Assembly (NCBI GenBank): GCA_964016985.1
Contig: OZ024825.1
Coordinates: 4,024,056 to 4,088,055, forward strand
DNA: 64,000 nucleotides
Direction: 5' to 3'
From: Anodontia alba
Lineage: Eukaryota > Mollusca > Bivalvia > Lucinida > Lucinidae
Below are positions 45,370-56,723 of this stretch, piece after piece (the stretch's first letter is position 1; the number at the start of each line of letters is the position of its first letter). Both the position numbers and the translations under genes were made by a program. Under the pieces are notes generated by a model. It saw nothing but the letters and a program-made list of their open reading frames with translations, did no database searches and had not been told where the DNA came from.

Positions 45370-45579
45370 TTAACCCATTTATGCCTAGCGTCCCATGGAA
45401 GGGACATTGGCAAACAGTGTAGACCTAGATCAGACGCCACAGAATGCACTGTTTGCATTAAATACAGGAATTTCTGTTTAAGATTTTAATATAAAAAACT
45501 AACCAGACACCCTTTGTGTTAGAAATGGACCTGTCCAAAGAGTTGGGGTAGAACGGTCTGTTCGACATAAAAAGGTTAA
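45370..45579. mobile_element. hairpin MITE, TTAACCCATTT backbone, copy b
   Basis: TTAACCCATTTATGCCTAGC at left and AAAAAGGTTAA at right. The hairpin (45410-45457) has lost most of one arm. Confidence 0.7.
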
Positions 45580-45704
45580 GTTAAAACACTGGTTATTTGT
45601 AGCAGTGCCTGAGAAGATTCTTTTTCAACAGATGTCTTAAAATAATGGTCAGGCCCTTTACATTTCAAGACTACCACAAACATCTGGTAGATTTATTTGA
45701 CAAT

Positions 45705-45983
45705 CATTACGGAAACACGCCTATTCAAATATATTGAAAATTTTACAACCAAAAAAGGAAAAAAAAAATATAAAAAATTCTGATATTTTTCATATTTCTA
45801 TTCAAAACATTGTTTGTGGGTACTCGTTAGAACCGCCTCCACGAGGCGGTTCTAACGAGTACCCACAATCTATGTTTTTGAGCAGAAATAAGACAAATAA
45901 TGTATACCCCTGTAAACCCCAGTTTTACTATTTAAAAGTGGGGTTTAAGATCGTCAAAATTATATAGGTATGTTTTCGTGATG
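45705..45983 (-). mobile_element. P1 element, full length
   Basis: CATTACGGAAACACGCC to TATGTTTTCGTGATG; strong stem. Confidence 0.88.
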
Positions 45984-46430
45984 GTTGAGGATTCTGATCA
46001 GACTGCTTTGAACATGTAAGTAGCCCTACACATTTTGGTTATCTGTGTTCATTTTTTTCTTTTTTTTTTTTTTTTTTTTGTTCACAGCGGCCTTTGAACG
46101 TAACTGAATAGACCATCCGATGGTGTTGGTAGGTTTAAAATAAACGTCGATGGGCTAGGGAAGACGTGACATGGTTAAGTAAATGGATTACTTTTTGTCG
46201 TTAAATTAATTTGTAACAGACAGTGAATTATAAGTGTTGCACGCATGGATGATTTTTCATTACTTTAAAGGTGAATCTGGTTTATAAGCTGAAAAGTCTT
46301 ACTATGGAAAACAGAAATATTTGTGTTCCTTTTATATACAGACCGGATTCTTTGCATGCGTAGAAAAGCAGAATCGAAGCATATGTGTAATGGATGAACT
46401 GTTTAATATTGAATTACACAGGAAGAGTTC

Positions 46431-46631
46431 TAACCCTTGAAGCGCCAATCACAACTGCAGCTTATGACACTTTTTACAAAATTATTTTTACTATCTTTCG
46501 TAGAAAATAAGTCTTGGCATTTCATGGGAATCGACAATTCAGATGTAATTTCAAGACTTATTTTCTATGAAAAATGAAAGAAAATCAGAATGTTGTCTGT
46601 TACCAATTTTGCTAGGCGCTTTAAGAGTTAA
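46431..46631. mobile_element. MITE with TTAACCC-type ends, copy c, different core
   Basis: TAACCCTTGAAGCGCCAATC and GCTAGGCGCTTTAAGAGTTA match the ends of the 26070 copy. The hairpin module is replaced by an unrelated inverted repeat (AGAAAATAAGTCTTGG / TCAAGACTTATTTTCT). Confidence 0.8.
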
Positions 46632-46771
46632 GCGTGTAAACAGTGGTTGCCAAGTCAATCGGCGACTTCTTCTACATTGACAATTAGAAAAGTGGCCTAG
46701 TTATTCTCTGTTTTTCAAAGGTATTTACTTTCTAATCAAGACATTATTTTGTCATTTCTTTCATTTTACAG

Positions 46772-46816
46772 TTTATTGATGGCCACGGATATTAACAAGG
46801 AAATTGGGAGAACGGA
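46772..46816 (+). CDS. candidate short exon
   Basis: A strong acceptor (ATTTCTTTCATTTTACAG) precedes 45 bp open in one frame (LLMATDINKEIGRTE). A donor-like GA|GTTAGT follows. Phase is 1 base in, 2 bases out. Alternatively the frame runs on to TAG at 46829. Family unknown. Confidence 0.3.
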
Positions 46817-46859
46817 GTTAGTATTCTAGATTAGTTTTGTGATGTTTTAACTATTACAG

Positions 46860-46948
46860 CCATAGACGCAGAGAACAAAACCGAAGATGTGATTTCATCT
46901 ACTGTAAAAGAAAATCAGATTACTCAGGGTGATAATGAAGAGTTTTAA
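46860..46948 (+). CDS. candidate terminal exon, acidic tail
   Basis: The acceptor is TTAACTATTACAG. One frame is open to a TAA at 46946-46948 and encodes IDAENKTEDVISSTVKENQI, then TQGDNEEF. A P1 copy begins at the next base. The gap from the 46772 candidate is only 43 bp and the phases do not agree, so both may not belong to one transcript. Confidence 0.3.
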
Positions 46949-47214
46949 CATTACGAAAACACGTCTATTCAAATATAGAGAAAATTCCATCTCCAAAAAC
47001 TGAAAATTTTCAGATAAAAGTACTCTATATTTTTCATATTTCTGCTCAAAACATAGACTGTGAGTACCCTCGAAGAGGCGGTTCTAACGAGTACCCACAA
47101 TCTATGTTTAAAGAAGAAATAAGAAAAATCATGTATACCCCTGTAAACCCCAGATTTACTATATAAAATTGGTGTTTAAGGGGGTCAAAATTATATAGGT
47201 ATGTTTTCGTGATG
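46949..47214 (-). mobile_element. P1 element, left stem arm shortened
   Basis: CATTACGAAAACACGTC to TATGTTTTCGTGATG. The stem's first half lacks about 15 bp (GTGAGTACCCTCGAAGAGG), so the palindrome is asymmetric. Confidence 0.85.
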
Positions 47215-47278
47215 GAACTGCGAAAAGAAGTTTATCTTCAAACATTACAGACAAAACAATAAAGCGCTGTGCGGTCAG

Positions 47279-47440
47279 AGACATCAACCATAAAGGGTAC
47301 ATATATGTCCAATCCAGTACGGCAAATGAACCATCGTCGTCTACCACCCCTACCCGGGGCTGCTAAACACGGAGCGACTTCCAAAACTCCAAAGGGTAGT
47401 GCTAAGAAACTGCAGCATAAAGGCGAACCAACAACAGCAA
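47279..47440 (+). CDS. candidate exon, basic proline-containing
   Basis: One frame is open from 47263 through a donor-like CAGCAA|GTACGT at 47441. It encodes TSTIKGTYMSNPVRQMNHRR, LPPLPG and a K/S/T-rich tail. The acceptor could be CTGTGCGGTCAG (ending 47278) but is poor in pyrimidines. An overlapping frame from the acceptor TTCAAACATTACAG (47250) is also open to TAA at 47373, so the reading is ambiguous. Confidence 0.25.
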
Positions 47441-47589
47441 GTACGTATGTTTCTATTGATATAACTTAGTACGAGGGTCGTAATAACTCGTGTCACTAAA
47501 CATATACATGTAACTCGATTTGTTATAATGCAGTTTACTGCTGAGGTTGTAACCTTCGCCACTCTAGCTAATTCAGCAGTATATAAAAT

Positions 47590-47765
47590 AATCATAGTTT
47601 TTTGGCATTTCATGGACATTGTCTCCTAAAGGAAACAGTTTGCATGAAGTGCAGAAAATAGGCTTTGGCATTTCATGGAAATTGTCTCCTAAAGGAGACA
47701 TCTTTTAAAGGAGACAAATTGCATGAAATTTCAGAGCCTATTTTCTGGAAAAAAAAAATTTAAAA
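47590..47765. repeat. inverted repeat around AAGGAGACA
   Basis: CAGAAAATAGGCTTTGGCAT ... GGAGACA and TTTAAAGGAGACAAATTGCA ... GAGCCTATTTTCTGG form an imperfect hairpin. Confidence 0.65.
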
Positions 47766-47823
47766 ATGTCGTCTGCTAAAAGTTTACATGTAAAATGATT
47801 ATAATAGTTCACATGATATTGCT

Positions 47824-48301
47824 GGTTTAAAACAACTTACACAAAGCTATTGCTAAGAAGTAAATCGATACTTCTGGTGTCAAAAACACTTACATAGAGC
47901 AATGGCTAAGAAGTAAACCAATACTTTGGTTTAGAAAATTACATAGAGCTATGGCAAATAAGTAAATCAATACTTGTGGTTTAAAAAAATACATAGAGCC
48001 ACGGCTAAGAAGTAAATCAATACTTGTGGTTTAAAAAAATACATAGAGCCACGGCTAAGAAGTAAATCAATACTTTTGGTTTAAAAAATTACATAGAGCC
48101 ATGGCTAAGAAATAAATCAATACATGTGGTTTAAAAATAATTACATAGAGCTATGGCTAAGAAGTAAATTAACACTTGTGGTTTCAAACAAAAATATAAT
48201 AATAATTTACTTAGAGCTATGGAAAAGAAGTAAATCAATACTTTGGTTTCAAAACAAATACAAAGAGCTATGGACAAGAAGTAAATCAATACCTTTGGTG
48301 T

Positions 48302-48336
<35 letters not shown>

Positions 48337-48510
48337 CAGAGCTATGGCTACGAAGTAAGTCAATACTTGTGGTGTCAAAAATTATATAGAGCTATGGCCA
48401 GGAACTAAATTAATAATTTTTGTTTCAAAACAAATTACATAGAGCTATGGCCAATAAGTAAATCAAAACTTTTGGTGCCAGAAAGAATCAGATAGAGTTA
48501 TGGCCAAGAA
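47824..48510. repeat. ~50-57 bp tandem array, about 12 units
   Basis: The unit is ACATAGAGCTATGGCTAAGA-AGTAAATCAATACTTGTGGT-TTAAAAAAT. Unit length drifts because of A runs; one unit holds about 30 A (48302-48331). Confidence 0.92.
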
Positions 48511-48813
48511 GTTTACAGTCTACATGCGTGTTTTAATGTAATGGAGCAATCTTTCTGAGAGCACGTACTACTGTGAACTTCTTATGTTGCCTAACAAGCA
48601 AATATGATTGTTTAAAAAATAGAGTATTAATAATCGAACTGCTGTTACAACATCTAATTTCGCTTTAGTGCACATTCACTTAAGATTTTATCGAACCTAT
48701 TGCCTGACCCTCGGAGATCTGAAGAGAGCTTCAATGGCGATCGATAGTTATATGTTTGTTATTTATACTATTTGAGCCGGAACTTGAGAAAACGTACCTT
48801 TCTGACATCTACG
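48511..48813. other. unassigned spacer
   Basis: No feature recognised. Confidence 0.3.
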
Positions 48814-49136
48814 CATCACGAAAACACGCCTATATAATGTTGACCCCCTTAAACCCCACGTTTATAGAGTAAAACTGGGGTTTACCGGGGTATACATTAT
48901 TTTTCTTATTTCTGCTCAAAAACATAGATTGTGGGTACTCGTTAGAACCACCTCGCCTTTCTGCTCAAAAACATAGATTGTGGGTACTCGTTAGAACTGC
49001 CAAGGCGGTTCTAACGAGTACCCACAATCTATGTTTTGAGCAGAAATAAGAAAAATATCATAATTTTTTATCTGAAAATTTACAGTGTTTGGAGATGAAA
49101 TTTTCTATGTATTTGAATAGGCGTGCTTTCATAATG
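48814..49136 (+). mobile_element. P1 element with duplicated half stem
   Basis: TTTCTGCTCAAAAACATAGA and the ACTCGTTAGAAC half stem appear twice (about 48911 and 48958), then a single mirrored arm. At 323 bp it is the longest copy. Confidence 0.9.
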
Positions 49137-49169
49137 GCCCAACCAAGACTCAAACCAGCCTGCGCATCC

Positions 49170-49320
49170 ACGTATTCTGATCAGTCGACGTTGTCCACAT
49201 GAAGAAATTTTGCGTTCTTGTCCGTCCAAAATGCGAACCAATGAAGATTCTGATCAGACAGCGCGGATGCGCTGACTGATGAGAATGCTCGTTGGGCTCA
49301 CATGCCGGACGAGGTACGTT
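49170..49320. repeat. hairpin module, GCG-type, diverged
   Basis: ATGCGAACCAATGAAGATTC ... GAGAATGCTCGTTGGGCTCA around GCGCGGATGCGC. Confidence 0.6.
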
Positions 49321-49437
49321 TTCTGACGTTCCGACTCAAATATATCCTGTTTGCATATTTTTGCAGTTTTAGGTCGATTGTATGTGTGTCAGTCTCGTGA
49401 TTCTCACAAATATTTGATTTTTTTTTGTTCTTTCTTT

Positions 49438-49575
49438 CTCTGCTAATGAAAGAATGTGGACAAATACTGGTTAATGGCTTAGAGGACTAAGCCTGCAAAG
49501 GAAAAATATGATTAGGTAAACTGGCCGTCTTGACATGACCCTAATGGGTTGACGGCCGTAAAACGTCAGCTCAGT
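49438..49575 (+). mobile_element. SINE 3' part of the 16156 family
   Basis: AATACTGGTTAATGGCTTAG, TAGGTAAACTGGCCGTC and ATGACCCTAATGGGTTGACG; 5' head missing. Confidence 0.75.
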
Positions 49576-49796
49576 CAGTTCCCTGCTGCTAGTGTGCAGT
49601 ATCAATAAGTTTCTTACTTTCTTTCACATCTTGCCATGATACCTCATGTCTGCTTCATCAGTAGTAAACTGTACACCTGGAATGGAAAATTAGTATCTGG
49701 CGATTCTATCCAAAACACAATCAAAAAGCATGAAGCATAGCTGAATCTTAGCACACCAAAAATCTGTTTAGTGCTATTCAGACCTAATCCTGGCTT

Positions 49797-50074
49797 CATT
49801 ATGAAAACATGTCTATTCAAATATACTGAAAATCTGACCATCAAAAAATGAAAATTTTCCGATAAAAATACTGCTATTTTTCATATTTTTATTTAAAACA
49901 TAGATTGTGGGTACTCGTTAGAACTGCCTCGGCAAGGCGGTTCTAACGAGTACCCACAATCTATGCTTTTGAGCAGAAATAAGAAAAATAATGTATACCC
50001 CTCTAAACCCCAGTTTTACTATATAAAAGTGGGGTTTAAAGGGGTCAGAATTATATAGGTATGTTTTCGTGATG
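49797..50074 (-). mobile_element. P1 element, full length
   Basis: CATTATGAAAACATGTC to TATGTTTTCGTGATG. Its arm A end faces a half copy only 17 bp away. Confidence 0.9.
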
Positions 50075-50091
50075 TAGAACCTCAGAATCTA

Positions 50092-50175
50092 CATCACGAA
50101 AACATGCCTATATAATTTTGACCCCCTTAAACCCCACTTTTATATAGTAAAACTGGGGTTTATAGGGGTATATAC
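50092..50175 (+). mobile_element. P1 arm A only
   Basis: CATCACGAAAACATGCCTAT through the CCCCACTTTTATATAGTAAA hairpin to GGGGTATATA, then array sequence. Confidence 0.85.
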
Positions 50176-51400
50176 TTCTTATCAGTTTTCGAGCCATTTG
50201 GCCTTTCTGTTCAAAAGAAGTTGAAATAGATTTTCAGATGGCGGCCATATTGGATTTTTGATCAGAACAAATTCAGTTTTTTTTTATCTACATGTCAACC
50301 TGATACTTCCTACCAAGTTTCGAGTAAATTGGCCTTTTTTGTTCAGGAGAAGAAATGCAAAACAAAATAGATTTCTAAGATAGCGGCTATGTCGGCCATC
50401 TTGGATTTCCGATCGAAAGGATTTTAGCTAATTTTGATCTACAAGTCACCCTGATGCTTTCTGTTAAGTTTTGAACCAATTGGCCTTTCGGTTCAGGAGA
50501 AGAAGTGAAAATAGATTTCCAAGATAGCGACCACCTTGGATTTCTGATCGGAACAATGTTAGCTCTTTTTTTATCTAAAAGTCACCCTGATGCTTCTTAC
50601 CAAGTTTGGAGTCAGTTTGCCTTTCGATTCAGGAGAATAAGCGAAAAATAGAAAAAAAGATGGCGGCCTTTTTGGATTTCCAATCAGAAGGATTTTGGCT
50701 GTTTCGATCTACTAGTCACCCCGATGCTTCCTATCAAGTTTCAAGACCATTGGCCTTTCATTTTAGGATAAGAAGCGAAAAATAGATTTTCCAAATGGCG
50801 GCCATCTTGGATTGCGGATCGGAACAATTTTAGCTAGTTTTGATCTAGAAATCACCCCTTTGCTTCCTACCAAGTTTCAAGTCAGTTGGCTTTTTGGTTC
50901 AGGAGAAAAAGCGAAAAATAGATTTTTAAGATAACATCCATGGTAGCATCTTGGATTTCCGATGGGAACCATTTTAGCTATTTTTGATCTACAAGTCACC
51001 CTGATGCTTTCTACAAAGATCCAAGTCAACTGACCTTTTGGTTCAGGAGAAGAAGAGAAAAAATAGATTTTCAAGATGGCGGCCACGGCGGCCATCTTGG
51101 ATTTCCAAAAGGAAGTATTTTACTTATTTTTGAGCTACACGTCACCCTGATGCTTTCTACCAAGATCCAAGTCAACTGACCTTTTGGTTCAGGAGAAGAA
51201 GCGAAAAATAGATTTTCAAGATGGCGGCCACGGCGGCCATCTTGGATTTCCTAAAGAAAGTATTTTACTTAGTTTTGGTCTACAAGTCACTCCGGTGCTT
51301 TCTGTCAAGTTTCAAGTCAATTGGCCTTTCAGTTAAGAAGGAGAAGAGACGGAAAATAGATTTCAACTATAGCAAGCCGATGGCGCGCCATCGCAATTCC
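50176..51400. repeat. ~144 bp tandem array with AAGATGGCGGC motif
   Basis: About eight units share GATCTACAAGTCACCCTGAT, CTTCCTACCAAGTTTCAAGT, TTGGCCTTTCGGTTCAGGAG, GAAAAATAGATTTTCAAGA and TGGCGGCCATCTTGGATTTC. The last two units carry the expanded palindrome CAAGATGGCGGCC-acg-GCGGCCATCTTGG (51072 and 51218). Confidence 0.92.
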
Positions 51401-52150
51401 CCGCGTCAGCGCCATCGAATATCTCCGCGCACATCAAAATACTAAATGCGTTCCTCCAGTCCTCATCCTTAGGGCTATTACCTGTGACAGTTTCAAGGTT
51501 CTAGCTCCAAAAGCCTAGGAGGAGTTGTGTGACAATAAAAAAAAGACCCAAAATCCTACTTTTTGACCTCTGATGACCCCTAGTATGCCCCCGGGGCAAA
51601 CTTTTTGCACCACTGAATTCTACTCTTCATTACCTTTGATTTGATATGCAACATGACTATGTTTGTACAAAATGGATTTTCAATACGAAAACACGCCTAT
51701 TCAAATATATAGAAAATTTCATCTCCAAAAACTGAAAATTTTGAGATAAAAAAACTCAGATATTTTTCATATTTCTGCACAAAACATAGATTGTCGGTAC
51801 TCGTTAGAATCGCCTCGCCGAGGTGGTTCTAACGAGTACCCACAATCTATGTTTTGAGAAGAGATAAGTTAAATAATGTAAACCCCAGTTTTACTATATA
51901 AAAGTGTGGTTTAAGGGGTTAAAATTATATAGGTATGTTTTCGTGATGGGACTCTTCTGGGCCACATCCCCCATGGCCCTGCCCCAGGAGTTACATAAAA
52001 ATTCCGATTGTGTTCCTCCAGACCTCATTCATTGGGCCGTCGTCTGTAAAAGTTTCGAGATTCTAGCTTAAATGGTCTAGGAGAAATTGTGTGACATTAC
52101 AGACGTACGTACGGACGGACAAGGATATCACAATATCCCCGTTTCTTCTT
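51401..52150. repeat. two related array-edge segments around a P1 copy
   Basis: GCGTTCCTCCAGTCCTCATCC (51449) and GTGTTCCTCCAGACCTCATTC (52011) head two diverged copies of a ~130 bp segment (GTTTC.AG.TTCTAGCT ... TGTGTGACA). The second ends in ACGTACGTACGGACGGACAA. Confidence 0.7.
51681..51948 (-). mobile_element. P1 element, near full length
   Basis: CAATACGAAAACACGCC to TATGTTTTCGTGATG; stem slightly mismatched; inserted within the array edge. Confidence 0.87.
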
Positions 52151-52159
52151 TGAAAAGCG

Positions 52160-52670
52160 CGGGGATAAAGATTTCAGCCATTGCGATCATCTTGGATTTC
52201 CGACCAAAACTATATTTAGCTTTATTTGATGTACAAGTCACCCCTATGCTTCCTACCAAGTTTCAAGTCAGTTGGCCTTTCGATTCAAGAGAAGAAGCAA
52301 CAAAGAGATTTTCAAGATGGCGGCCATAGCCCCTATCTTAGATTTTTCATCAGAACAAAATTAGCTTTTTTTATCTACAAGTTACCCCTATGCTTCCTAC
52401 GAAGTTACAAGTCTATTGGCCTTTTGGTTCAGGAATTGAATATATTTTCTAGATGGCCACCATGGCGGACATCATCTTGGATTTCCGATTGGAACTATTT
52501 TAGCAATGTTTGATCTACCAGTCACCGCAATTTTTTTAACTATTTTAGCAATTTGTTATCTACTTGTCACCGCAATGCTTCCTACCAAGTTTCGAGTCAG
52601 TTGGCCTTTTGGTTCAGGAGAAGAAACGAAAAATATATTTTCAAGATGGCCGCCACAGCGGCCATCTGAT
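52160..52670. repeat. continuation of the AAGATGGCGGC array
   Basis: Four more diverged units with the same core words; the last ends CAAGATGGCCGCCACAGCGG. Confidence 0.85.
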
Positions 52671-53085
52671 CATCAGCAAGGGTCAAATCTTTGAACAGTA
52701 TAGTCTGTATTAATAAATGCATTAAAGCAAAGGACATATATTCAGCATAAGCAAATGTAAATAAAACAAAGAAAGCATAGCAGATCTGGGCCCAGTTGTT
52801 CGAAGCATCGTTAGCCTAATGAGCTCATTAGTGGTCAAAATAATAACTGTACTATATCTAATACTGTACAATTTCTAATTCACGGGTATTTTTGCTGAAA
52901 AAATGTCAGTGGCTTTTGCAAATGCAAAAACTACTCACATTTTTTCAGCAAAAATATTAGCATATATGCCATATTTGATGGCCAAAGTTTTAACAATACG
53001 TTAACTAACGATATCTTTAGTTTTGAACAACTGGGCCCTGGACTTTATCAAACACAGCACATTAATAACAGCAAATCAACTCATC
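52671..53085. other. unassigned; weak palindrome
   Basis: TGGGCCCAGTTGTTCGAAGC (52788) and GTTTTGAACAACTGGGCCC (53020) mark a ~250 bp foldback with TGCTGAAAAAATG / CATTTTTTCAGCA in the middle. It is probably a MITE. Confidence 0.55.
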
Positions 53086-53282
53086 TATGCCGAGTGGACT
53101 TTTCTACCTTAACTTTTCGGACTGGTCATTTACAATAGAAAGGGATCAGTCTGGTTATTATTATTCATATCCTATATTATAGATATTCCTGTTTTTATAG
53201 CAAAATGTTCTGCGGCGTCTGATCTGGGTCTACACAGTTTGTCAATGACCTTTTTATGGCACGCTAGGCATAAATAGGTTAA
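53086..53282. mobile_element. hairpin MITE, TTAACCCATTT-type backbone, copy c
   Basis: TCATCTATGCCGAGTGGACT at left and CGCTAGGCATAAATAGGTTAA at right. Only the right half of the hairpin module remains (53209-53246). Confidence 0.7.
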
Positions 53283-53365
53283 TACAAATTAAAGAAAACA
53301 TGTAAGCAAATTAATTATGAGGTTAGTGAATGTAAATTTAAGCATTAGTGTTAAAGAAGAGATCA

Positions 53366-53640
53366 CATCACGCAAACATACCTATATAATTTTGACCCCC
53401 TTAAACCCCACTGTTATACAGTAAAACTGGGGTTTACAGGGGGTATACATTTTTTTTCTTATTTCTGCTCAAAATCATAGATTGTGGGTACTCGTTAGAA
53501 CCGCCTCGGCGGTTCTAACGAGTACCCACAATCTATGCTTTTAGCAGAAAATGAAAAAAATATCAGAATTTTTATCTGAAAAGTTTCAGTTTTTGGTGGT
53601 GGAATTTTCAATATATTTGAATAGGCGTGTTTTCGTAATG
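53366..53640 (+). mobile_element. P1 element, full length
   Basis: CATCACGCAAACATACC to GGCGTGTTTTCGTAATG; the hairpin centre is shortened to CCGCCTCGGCGG. Confidence 0.9.
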
Positions 53641-53814
53641 ATGCCTGTGTACATCTAAAAGGCAAGTAATTTATTTAGTTTAGAACAGCAAAAAAATAAA
53701 GTCTGAAACATTTAGTACAGTAACACAACTAAAACATTTGGTAATAAAACTGGAGTAAAACTACAGAATCGTCACCGTTATAAGATTCCAGGCATATCAA
53801 AATAATTTCATTCT

Positions 53815-54255
53815 ATGACAATATTTAAATGCTTCTAGCTTCTTAAAAGCTCCATATCCCTCAAAAATAGGCATTGATATATAGGCAATTGATATATAGT
53901 ATCAATATGATCATAAAATGCAGCATCTGACAGCCTGTAAAATTTCAGTTAGTCTCTCGTTTTTGAACTGAATCAAAAACGAAATGATTTTTTATCATAT
54001 ATTTGAATTAAATGCTGGCAACATTAATTCAGAGATACGATAAAAAAATCATTTCATTTCAAGAACGAGAGACTAACTGAAATTTTACAGGCTGTCAGGT
54101 GCCACATTTTATGATTATATTAATACCATGTATCAATTTATTAAACCTTTCTTGGATAATAAAATGTCTATTTTTGAGGGATATGGTGCCTAACTGAAAT
54201 TTTACAGGCTGTCAGGTGCCACATTTTATGATTATATTAATACCATGATATTAAG
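53815..54255. mobile_element. 3179-type MITE, internal part
   Basis: It has the inverted pair CTGACAGCCTGTAAAATTTC / AAATTTTACAGGCTGTCAG and TAGTCTCTCG / CGAGAGACTA. The segment TAACTGAAATTTTACAGGCT, with its following ~50 bp, is then repeated (54076 and 54192). Confidence 0.7.
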
Positions 54256-54560
54256 TTAACTAACCTCTATACAATCAATGCACATCGATAAATGAGCAGT
54301 TTGTATAGCTGTAGAATTTAAACAGTCAAAACTGGTTTTGAAGGTAAAGCCCCAAACTCAATTGTCGCTTAAAAATATAAACCTTTTTTCTTCAACTGAC
54401 ACATATTGTTTCAATATTCGGAAGAAATCCTATACATGCAATATGCAAAACATTGAGTGATGATAGATGGTATTTAAAAAAACTGTCTGTTTAACAGAAC
54501 GCATTATAAGTCAGTCAGCTCAAGGCCCTTTAATGTCAAAATTTGCAATCATTCATCACT
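54256..54560. other. unassigned spacer
   Basis: No feature recognised. Confidence 0.3.
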
Positions 54561-54617
54561 GATTCATTGATACACAATTCTTTTCATTATTATTATTATT
54601 TTTGTTTTGAACTGAGG

Positions 54618-55730
54618 CTACAGGAAGCCTCCATCATTCTCTAATTGTTTGACTCTGTCATTTATCTTATTCCCGCATTTGTCCACTTCACATCTTGCTT
54701 TAGTAGGACTTGTTCTATCCACTTCTAGCAAACTATTGCAACTTTCATTTTAGTAAAGTTTTGATTCATTATGTCCTTTGTCAGTCTGGCATTTGCCTTA
54801 GAAAATAAGGTTTGTGCTTTCTTCAGATCTTCTTGAAGTTGGTTATCTGCCATTTTTACTTCTGTTTCGCTTCTTTTGCTGAATTTTTTTTATAGTTTCC
54901 TCTTTTTTTTAATTTCTATTTGGTGTCCTTTTGTTGGGTGTTTTGTTCTTTCTTTGCCTTTTGCATTAACTTAAACATGTTCCTAGCTTCCTCAAGTCTC
55001 TTCAGGCAGCTATGCGTATCTGATGCAAAGTCAGTCAGTTTCTTTGCGTTGGACACATTCAAGGTTTTCAAGTAATTTTCTACTGACCGCAGTTCCTCTA
55101 TTGAAGTTTCTTTTTGTTTTGTGCATTCTTGGTTTCATATGTGGCCATCATAGAAATATGTCTATATAATATTGACCCCCTTAAACCCACTTTTATATAC
55201 TAAAACTGGGGTTACTGGGGTATACATTATTTTTCTTAATTCTGCTCAAAAACATAAATTGTGGGTACTCGTTAGAACCGCCTCGCTGAGGCGGTTCTAA
55301 CGAGTAACTACAATCTGTTATGAACAAAAATATGAAAAGTATCAGAATTCTAATCTGTAAAATTTCATTTTTGGGTGGTAAAATTTTCAGTATATTTGAA
55401 TAGGCGTGTTTTCGTAATGTTTTGTTTTTCCATTGTTTCTTCCTCATCTCTCTTTCTTTTTGTACCTCGGGAAGATTCGTCTGAAAGAAAGTGTTCTTTC
55501 AGGTGTAATTGTCTTGTTCACAGAGCGGTCCTTTCTCTTTTCAATACCTACGTTCCTATAGTTGACACCGAATGGCTGTTACAATTTTCTCGAGTGTTGG
55601 ACATTTCAGGGCTCCTATAGAACGTGGTCCACTTTTCTTACTTCATCATTCTTAGTGTTCATAATGCTATCGTCAATGTTTGTTCTGTAAATATTCCATG
55701 CATCACTTGCTCTTGTCTTTGCTGATATTC
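54618..55730 (-). pseudogene. hAT-like transposase C-terminus, decayed, split by P1
   Basis: Read on the minus strand in changing frames. The first piece is TRASDAWNIYRTNIDDSIMN, ending VRKVDHVL (55731-55618). It is followed by CPTLEKIVTAIRC, then FGVNYRNVGIEKRKDRSVNK. HLKEHF and SDESSRGTKRKRDEEETMEK come next. After the P1 interruption the piece with SIEELRSVENYLKTLNVSNA follows. The last pieces are MADNQLQEDLKKAQTLFSKA and VDRTSPTKARCEVDKCGNKI ... GGFL-stop (54618). The W..Y...DD / VDH.. / P.LEK.V.A / F.VN pattern resembles the hAT dimerisation region with a charged coiled-coil tail. The N-terminal catalytic parts are absent. The assignment is by resemblance only. Confidence 0.6.
55146..55419 (+). 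mobile_element. P1 element inside the hAT relic
   Basis: CATCATAGAAATATGTC to GGCGTGTTTTCGTAATG. Stem intact; flanks are discussed in the findings because an empty paralogous site exists near 57236. Confidence 0.9.
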
Positions 55731-55731
55731 A

Positions 55732-56042
55732 CATTACGAAAACATGCCTATTCAAACATAATAAAAAAAATTACAACCAAGAAAAACATACCTACATAAT
55801 TTTGATCCCCTTAAACCCCGCTTTTATATAGTGAAACTGGGGTTTACAGTGGTATACATTATTTTTCTTATTTCTGCTCAAAAACACAGATTGTGGGTAC
55901 CCGTTAGAACTGCTTTGGCGAGGCGGTTCTAACAATCTATGTTTTGAGCAGAAATATGAAAAACATCAGAAACTTTATCTGAAAACTTTCAGGCTTTGGT
56001 GATGAAATTTTCAGTATATTTGAATAGACGTGTTTTCATAAT
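55732..56042 (+). mobile_element. two fused P1 copies
   Basis: An arm-B fragment in minus orientation (CATTACGAAAACATGCC ... TTACAACCAAGAAA, 55732-55785) is joined to a plus copy starting ACATACCTACATAATTTTGA and ending GACGTGTTTTCATAAT. Confidence 0.85.
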
Positions 56043-56720
56043 AAATATATTTTCTCTTATGAAAGTTCGTTTTATTAAATCAAGATTTCATACGTTTATA
56101 TGATCATATTGCTTTAAGTTAGAAAATCGTATGTACACAACCCAGGTGTTCAGAGTTACCTAAACCAGGGCAGTAAAATGGAACGCTCGTAAGTGTTTTT
56201 CGCAAATTATTTTGCATCTTCTGAACAAGTAATTGTAAATGTAGCCGTCAATCTCGTTGACGAGAGACTTCATGTCAGATCGAATATGTTTTAACGATAA
56301 TTATTTATTTTATATATGATCGAATTAATAATATCAACACATAAAAAAAATGTTCATACTTTTGTTACAAAGAAGCAATCATTAAACCTTATTCGCATAG
56401 GTCACAATTTTGGTTGCGCCAAAACAGCTCAATGCAGAATTCGCGGAGACTTGCGACCTACTACCAAAAACTGTTACAGCAGAACAGTACGTTTGCAAAA
56501 GTTCGTGTTGTTCGCGAACCTTTGTATCTTTCATATACTATATCACAGTATTAAATTACATGGTGTGCAATAGCAGTCAGAGAAGAAGTTAATGATTATG
56601 TTAGTTCAGTTGTAGTGCATGAACAGGAATTTAAGCTAAAACATGCTTTATATGACCTTTCATCAATATAATATAGAAAGCTTTTCCTGTTCTCTTTAAC
56701 ACTTATTGCCTCGTTTACAA
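56043..56720. other. unassigned; possible exon in 56410-56592
   Basis: A plus-strand frame from about 56410 reads VAPKQLNAEFAETCDLLPKT and VTAEQYVCKSSCCSRTF, which looks protein-like, but the splice signals are poor. A start-like AAAATGGAACGCTC|GTAAGT lies at 56176-56195. Neither is strong enough to call. Confidence 0.2.
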
Positions 56721-56723
56721 TCT

